Origin: Caballeronia sordidicola
GTDB lineage: Bacteria; Pseudomonadota; Gammaproteobacteria; Burkholderiales; Burkholderiaceae
Direction: 5' to 3'
Assembly: GCF_000729995.1 (NCBI RefSeq)
Contig: NZ_JNFG01000018.1
Span: 124,001-188,000, forward strand
DNA length: 64,000 nucleotides
Shown here: in pieces, positions 61,163 through 64,000 of the stretch
How the letters are laid out: each line of letters opens with the position of its first letter
Numbering within the stretch: the stretch's first letter is position 1
Program-made: the position numbers and the translations under genes
The notes under the pieces: generated by a model
Database searches by the model: none
Seen by the model: only the letters and a program-made list of their open reading frames with translations
Told to the model about the DNA's origin: nothing

Positions 61163-62938
61163 ATGACCAAGATGCGAGCAGTCGACGCAGCCGTTCTCGT
61201 GCTGGAAAAAGAAGGCATCGAAATGGCGTTCGGCGTTCCGGGCGCGGCAATCAACCCGTTCTACTCCGCCCTGCAACGGGCTGGCAGCATCGGCCACGTG
61301 CTGGCGCGCCACGTGGAAGGCGCGTCGCATATGGCCGAAGGCTATACGCGGGCGGCGCCGGGCAATATCGGTGTGTGTATCGGCACGTCGGGCCCGGCGG
61401 GAACGGACATGATCACCGGCTTGTATTCCGCTCAGGCCGATTCCATCCCGATCCTCGCGATCACGGGTCAGGCGCCGCGTGCGCGTCTTTATAAAGAAGA
61501 CTTCCAGGCCGTCGATATTGAATCGATCGCGAAGCCCGTGACCAAGTGGGCCGTGACCGTGCGCGAACCGGCGCTCGTGCCGCGCGTGTTCCAGCAGGCA
61601 TTCCACCTGATGCGCTCGGGCCGTCCGGGTCCGGTGCTGGTCGATCTGCCGATCGACGTGCAACTCGCGGAAATCGAATTCGATATCGACACGTACGAAC
61701 CCCTGCCCGTCTACAAGCCGAAGGCAACACGCGGCCAAGTCGAGAAAGCGCTGGCAATGCTGACGGCATCCGAGCGCCCGTTGATCGTCTCCGGCGGCGG
61801 CGTGTTGAACGCGGCGGCCGAGGATCTGCTGGTCGAGTTCGCTGAAATCATGAACGTGCCGGTGATCCCCACGCTGATGAGCTGGGGCGCGATCCCCGAC
61901 GACCATCCGTTGATGGCCGGCATGTGCGGTTTGCAAACGGCGCATCGCTATGGCAACGCTTCGATGCTCGCATCCGACTTCGTGCTCGGTATAGGTAATC
62001 GCTGGGCGAACCGTCACACGGGCAGCGTCGAGGTGTATACGAAGGGCCGTACGTTCGTGCACGTCGACATTGAACCGACCCAGATCGGCCGCGTGTTCGG
62101 CCCGGATCTCGGCATTGTGTCCGACGCCAAATTCGCGCTCGAATTGTTCGTCGAAGTGGCGCGCGAATGGAAGGCCGCGGGCAAGCTGAAGGATCGCGGC
62201 ACGTGGGTCGGCGAGTGCCAGGAACGCAAGCGCACACTGCATCGCAAGACGCATTTCGACAACGTTCCGATGAAACCGCAACGCGTCTACGAAGAGATGA
62301 ACAAGGTCTTCGGCCGCGATACCTGCTACGTCTCGACGATCGGTCTTTCGCAGATCGCCGGTGCGCAGTTCCTGCATGTGTACAAAGCGCGCAACTGGAT
62401 CAATTGCGGTCAGGCCGGCCCGCTCGGCTGGACCATTCCGGCGGCGCTCGGTGTTCGCGCAGCGGACCCGCAACGGCCGATCGTCGCGCTCTCGGGCGAT
62501 TACGACTTCCAGTTCATGATCGAAGAACTTGCCGTTGGCGCGCAATTCCGTCTGCCGTATATCCACGTGGTCGTGAACAACTCGTACCTCGGCCTGATCC
62601 GTCAGGCGCAACGCGGCTTCGAGATGGACTACTGCGTTCAGCTCGCCTTCGAGAACATCAACGCGCCTGACTTGAACGGTTATGGCGTTGATCACGTCGC
62701 GGTGGCCGAAGGGCTCGGTTGCAAGGCCGTGCGCGTCTTCAATCCGGAAGACCTCGCGCCCGCTCTTCGCAAGGCTCAGGGAATGCTCGCGGAATTCGGC
62801 GTGCCGATCATCGTTGAAGTGATCCTGGAGCGTGTGACGAACATCGCGATGGGCACGGAGATCGATGCGATCAACGAATTCGAACCGCTTGCCGAAAGCG
62901 AGCAGGACGCACCGACGGCCATCGCGCACAACGCCTGA
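61163..62938 (+). CDS. gcl: Glyoxylate carboligase
   Basis: A 591-residue thiamine diphosphate enzyme joining two glyoxylates to tartronate semialdehyde and CO2. TPP-fold motifs: GVPGAAINPFYSAL, RHVEGASHMAEGYTRA, and the C-terminal SGDYDFQFMIEELAVGAQF (TPP-binding GDY) with NNSYLGLIRQAQRG. The pattern FGVPGAAI (no catalytic Glu in the usual loop) is typical of Gcl. First gene of gcl-hyi-glxR. Confidence 0.95.
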   Translation: MTKMRAVDAAVLVLEKEGIEMAFGVPGAAINPFYSALQRAGSIGHVLARHVEGASHMAEGYTRAAPGNIGVCIGTSGPAGTDMITGLYSAQADSIPILAITGQAPRARLYKEDFQAVDIESIAKPVTKWAVTVREPALVPRVFQQAFHLMRSGRPGPVLVDLPIDVQLAEIEFDIDTYEPLPVYKPKATRGQVEKALAMLTASERPLIVSGGGVLNAAAEDLLVEFAEIMNVPVIPTLMSWGAIPDDHPLMAGMCGLQTAHRYGNASMLASDFVLGIGNRWANRHTGSVEVYTKGRTFVHVDIEPTQIGRVFGPDLGIVSDAKFALELFVEVAREWKAAGKLKDRGTWVGECQERKRTLHRKTHFDNVPMKPQRVYEEMNKVFGRDTCYVSTIGLSQIAGAQFLHVYKARNWINCGQAGPLGWTIPAALGVRAADPQRPIVALSGDYDFQFMIEELAVGAQFRLPYIHVVVNNSYLGLIRQAQRGFEMDYCVQLAFENINAPDLNGYGVDHVAVAEGLGCKAVRVFNPEDLAPALRKAQGMLAEFGVPIIVEVILERVTNIAMGTEIDAINEFEPLAESEQDAPTAIAHNA

Positions 62939-62953
62939 GAGAGAACCAAGATC

Positions 62954-63757
62954 ATGCCGAAATTTGCTGCAAACCTGACCATGCTGTTCAACGAAGTACC
63001 GTTCCTCGACCGCTTTGCGGCGGCAGCTGAAGCGGGCTTCGAAGCGGTTGAGTTCCTGTTTCCGTATCCGTACTCGGCGGCTGATTTGCGTCAACGTCTC
63101 GACGCCAACAACCTTCAGCTCGTGCTGCATAACTTGCCGGCCGGGAATTGGGAAGGCGGCGAGCGCGGCATCGCGTGCTTGCCCGATCGAACGGAAGAAT
63201 TTCGTGAGGGCGTAACGCGGGCGATCGAGTACGCGAAAGCGCTGAACGTGCCGCAGCTGAATTGTCTCGTCGGCATTCCGCCGGCTTCGGTGAGCCGCGA
63301 GGAAGCGCGGGCAACCATCGTCGAAAATTTGAAGTTCGCGGCCGCCGCGTTGAAGAAAGAAGGCATCAGGCTGCTGGTCGAGCCGTGCAATCACTTCGAT
63401 ATCCCCGGCTTCGCGCTAAACCGGTCGCAGGAAGGACTCGACGTGATTCGCGACGTGGGTTCAGACAACCTGTTCCTGCAATACGACATCTATCACATGC
63501 AGCGCATGGAAGGCGAACTGGCTGCGACGATCAAGCGCAACCTGCCGTCGATTGCGCATATTCAACTGGCCGATAACCCGGGCCGCAACGAGCCGGGCAC
63601 GGGCGAGATCAACTATCCGTTCCTGTTCTCGCTGCTGGACTCAATCGGCTACGACGGCTGGATCGGTTGCGAATACAAACCGCGCGGCACGACTGAAGCC
63701 GGCCTTGGCTGGTTGCAGGAACTGGCTGGCTGGAAGTCTGCGCGAGCAGTGGCATAA
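62954..63757 (+). CDS. hyi: Hydroxypyruvate isomerase
   Basis: A 267-residue TIM-barrel isomerase (MPKFAANLTMLFNEVPFLDRFAAAAEAGFEAVEFLFPYPY; LVEPCNHFDIPGF; YDIYHMQRMEGEL). It converts hydroxypyruvate and tartronate semialdehyde in the glyoxylate route. Follows gcl by 15 bases. Confidence 0.93.
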   Translation: MPKFAANLTMLFNEVPFLDRFAAAAEAGFEAVEFLFPYPYSAADLRQRLDANNLQLVLHNLPAGNWEGGERGIACLPDRTEEFREGVTRAIEYAKALNVPQLNCLVGIPPASVSREEARATIVENLKFAAAALKKEGIRLLVEPCNHFDIPGFALNRSQEGLDVIRDVGSDNLFLQYDIYHMQRMEGELAATIKRNLPSIAHIQLADNPGRNEPGTGEINYPFLFSLLDSIGYDGWIGCEYKPRGTTEAGLGWLQELAGWKSARAVA

Positions 63758-63775
63758 CTGGAGGAGACACACGTA

Positions 63776-64000
63776 ATGGCAACAATCGGATTTATCGGCC
63801 TGGGCATCATGGGCGCGCACATGGCGCGCAATTTGAAGAAAGCCGGCCACTCGCTGGTGCTGAACGGCGCGTACCCCGTGCCGGACGACCTACGCTCGCT
63901 TGGCAAGGTGGTCGCGAGCTCGACGGACGTCGCGCGAGCCAGTGAAATCATCGTCATCATGGTGCCGGACACGCCCGACGTTGCTAACGTCCTGTTCGCC
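63776..64000 (+). CDS. glxR: Tartronate semialdehyde reductase, 5' part (cut by window end)
   Basis: The first 75 codons are present: Rossmann start ATIGFIGLGIMGAHMARNLKKAGHSL, then the beta-hydroxyacid dehydrogenase segment IIVIMVPDTPDVANVLF. The enzyme reduces tartronate semialdehyde to glycerate with NADH. The upstream GGAGGAG gives a strong ribosome-binding site. Confidence 0.93.
   Translation, partial: MATIGFIGLGIMGAHMARNLKKAGHSLVLNGAYPVPDDLRSLGKVVASSTDVARASEIIVIMVPDTPDVANVLFA

Noticed and set aside
61055..63394. Long minus-strand open frame opposite gcl and hyi
   Set aside because: Antisense shadow of two well-conserved genes in GC-rich DNA; no ribosome-binding site or family motif.
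1..64000. CRISPR array, transposase, integrase, prophage or tRNA gene
   Set aside because: No regularly spaced repeats, no transposase or integrase motifs and no cloverleaf-type sequence were seen on either strand.

Overview
The window reads as a housekeeping segment of a high-GC betaproteobacterial chromosome of the Burkholderia sensu lato group (Paraburkholderia or Caballeronia is most likely). The reasons are the block rpsF-priB-rpsR-rplI-dnaB, the Burkholderia-type aminoarabinose (arn) cluster with arnA split into two genes, an ompR/envZ pair, ispD-ispF divergent from mfd, and uniform codon use throughout. No insertion sequence, prophage, CRISPR array, tRNA or rRNA gene was found.

Layout. 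1-2.5 kb: end of an ECF-type sigma factor, a small coupled leader frame and two transglutaminase-like proteins. 2.6-3.6 kb: a promoter-to-terminator unit that looks like a small RNA, then a squalene/phytoene synthase-family gene. 3.7-7.2 kb (minus): a DUF1501/DUF1800 export pair and a Ser-rich secreted protein. 7.4-9.6 kb: OmpR/EnvZ-type two-component system. 9.6-11 kb: ahpC-ahpD peroxide detoxification. 11.2-13.7 kb (minus): a prohibitin-like protein, then ispF and ispD of the MEP isoprenoid pathway. 13.8-20 kb: mfd, argE, an orphan MntA-type nucleotidyltransferase and a threonine dehydratase-like enzyme. 20-24.4 kb (minus): putrescine ABC transporter potFGHI. 25-29.8 kb: outer-membrane phospholipase A, a DUF1289 protein, nitronate monooxygenase and an ABC-F ATPase. 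30-34 kb (minus): an alanine-type aminotransferase, homoserine dehydrogenase and threonine synthase. 34.5-43 kb: an Mth938-like protein and the arn lipid A modification operon (arnT, SMR flippase, arnB, arnC, arnA1, arnA2, arnD). 43-48.5 kb: Bcp peroxiredoxin behind an array of nested hairpins, a structured intergenic transcript candidate, PIN-PhoH ATPase, NlpC/P60 lipoprotein and an active-site-degenerate SDR. 48.5-50.2 kb (minus): DUF47 regulator and Pit phosphate transporter behind a Pho box. 50.9-56.8 kb: an RND efflux operon. 56.9-59.9 kb (minus): ribosomal and replication genes. 60-64 kb: a LysR regulator divergent from the glyoxylate/glycerate genes gcl-hyi-glxR, the last cut by the window end.

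Most genes are orthodox. The least explained signals are between or inside genes: two candidate structured RNAs (about 2631-2762 and 43786-43975), the nested hairpin array at 43160-43287, the Pho box at 50306-50323, and several enzyme homologues whose catalytic residues have been replaced (the SDR at 47661, the squalene synthase homologue at 2808, the transglutaminase homologue at 1701). All assignments come from reading motifs, with no database search.
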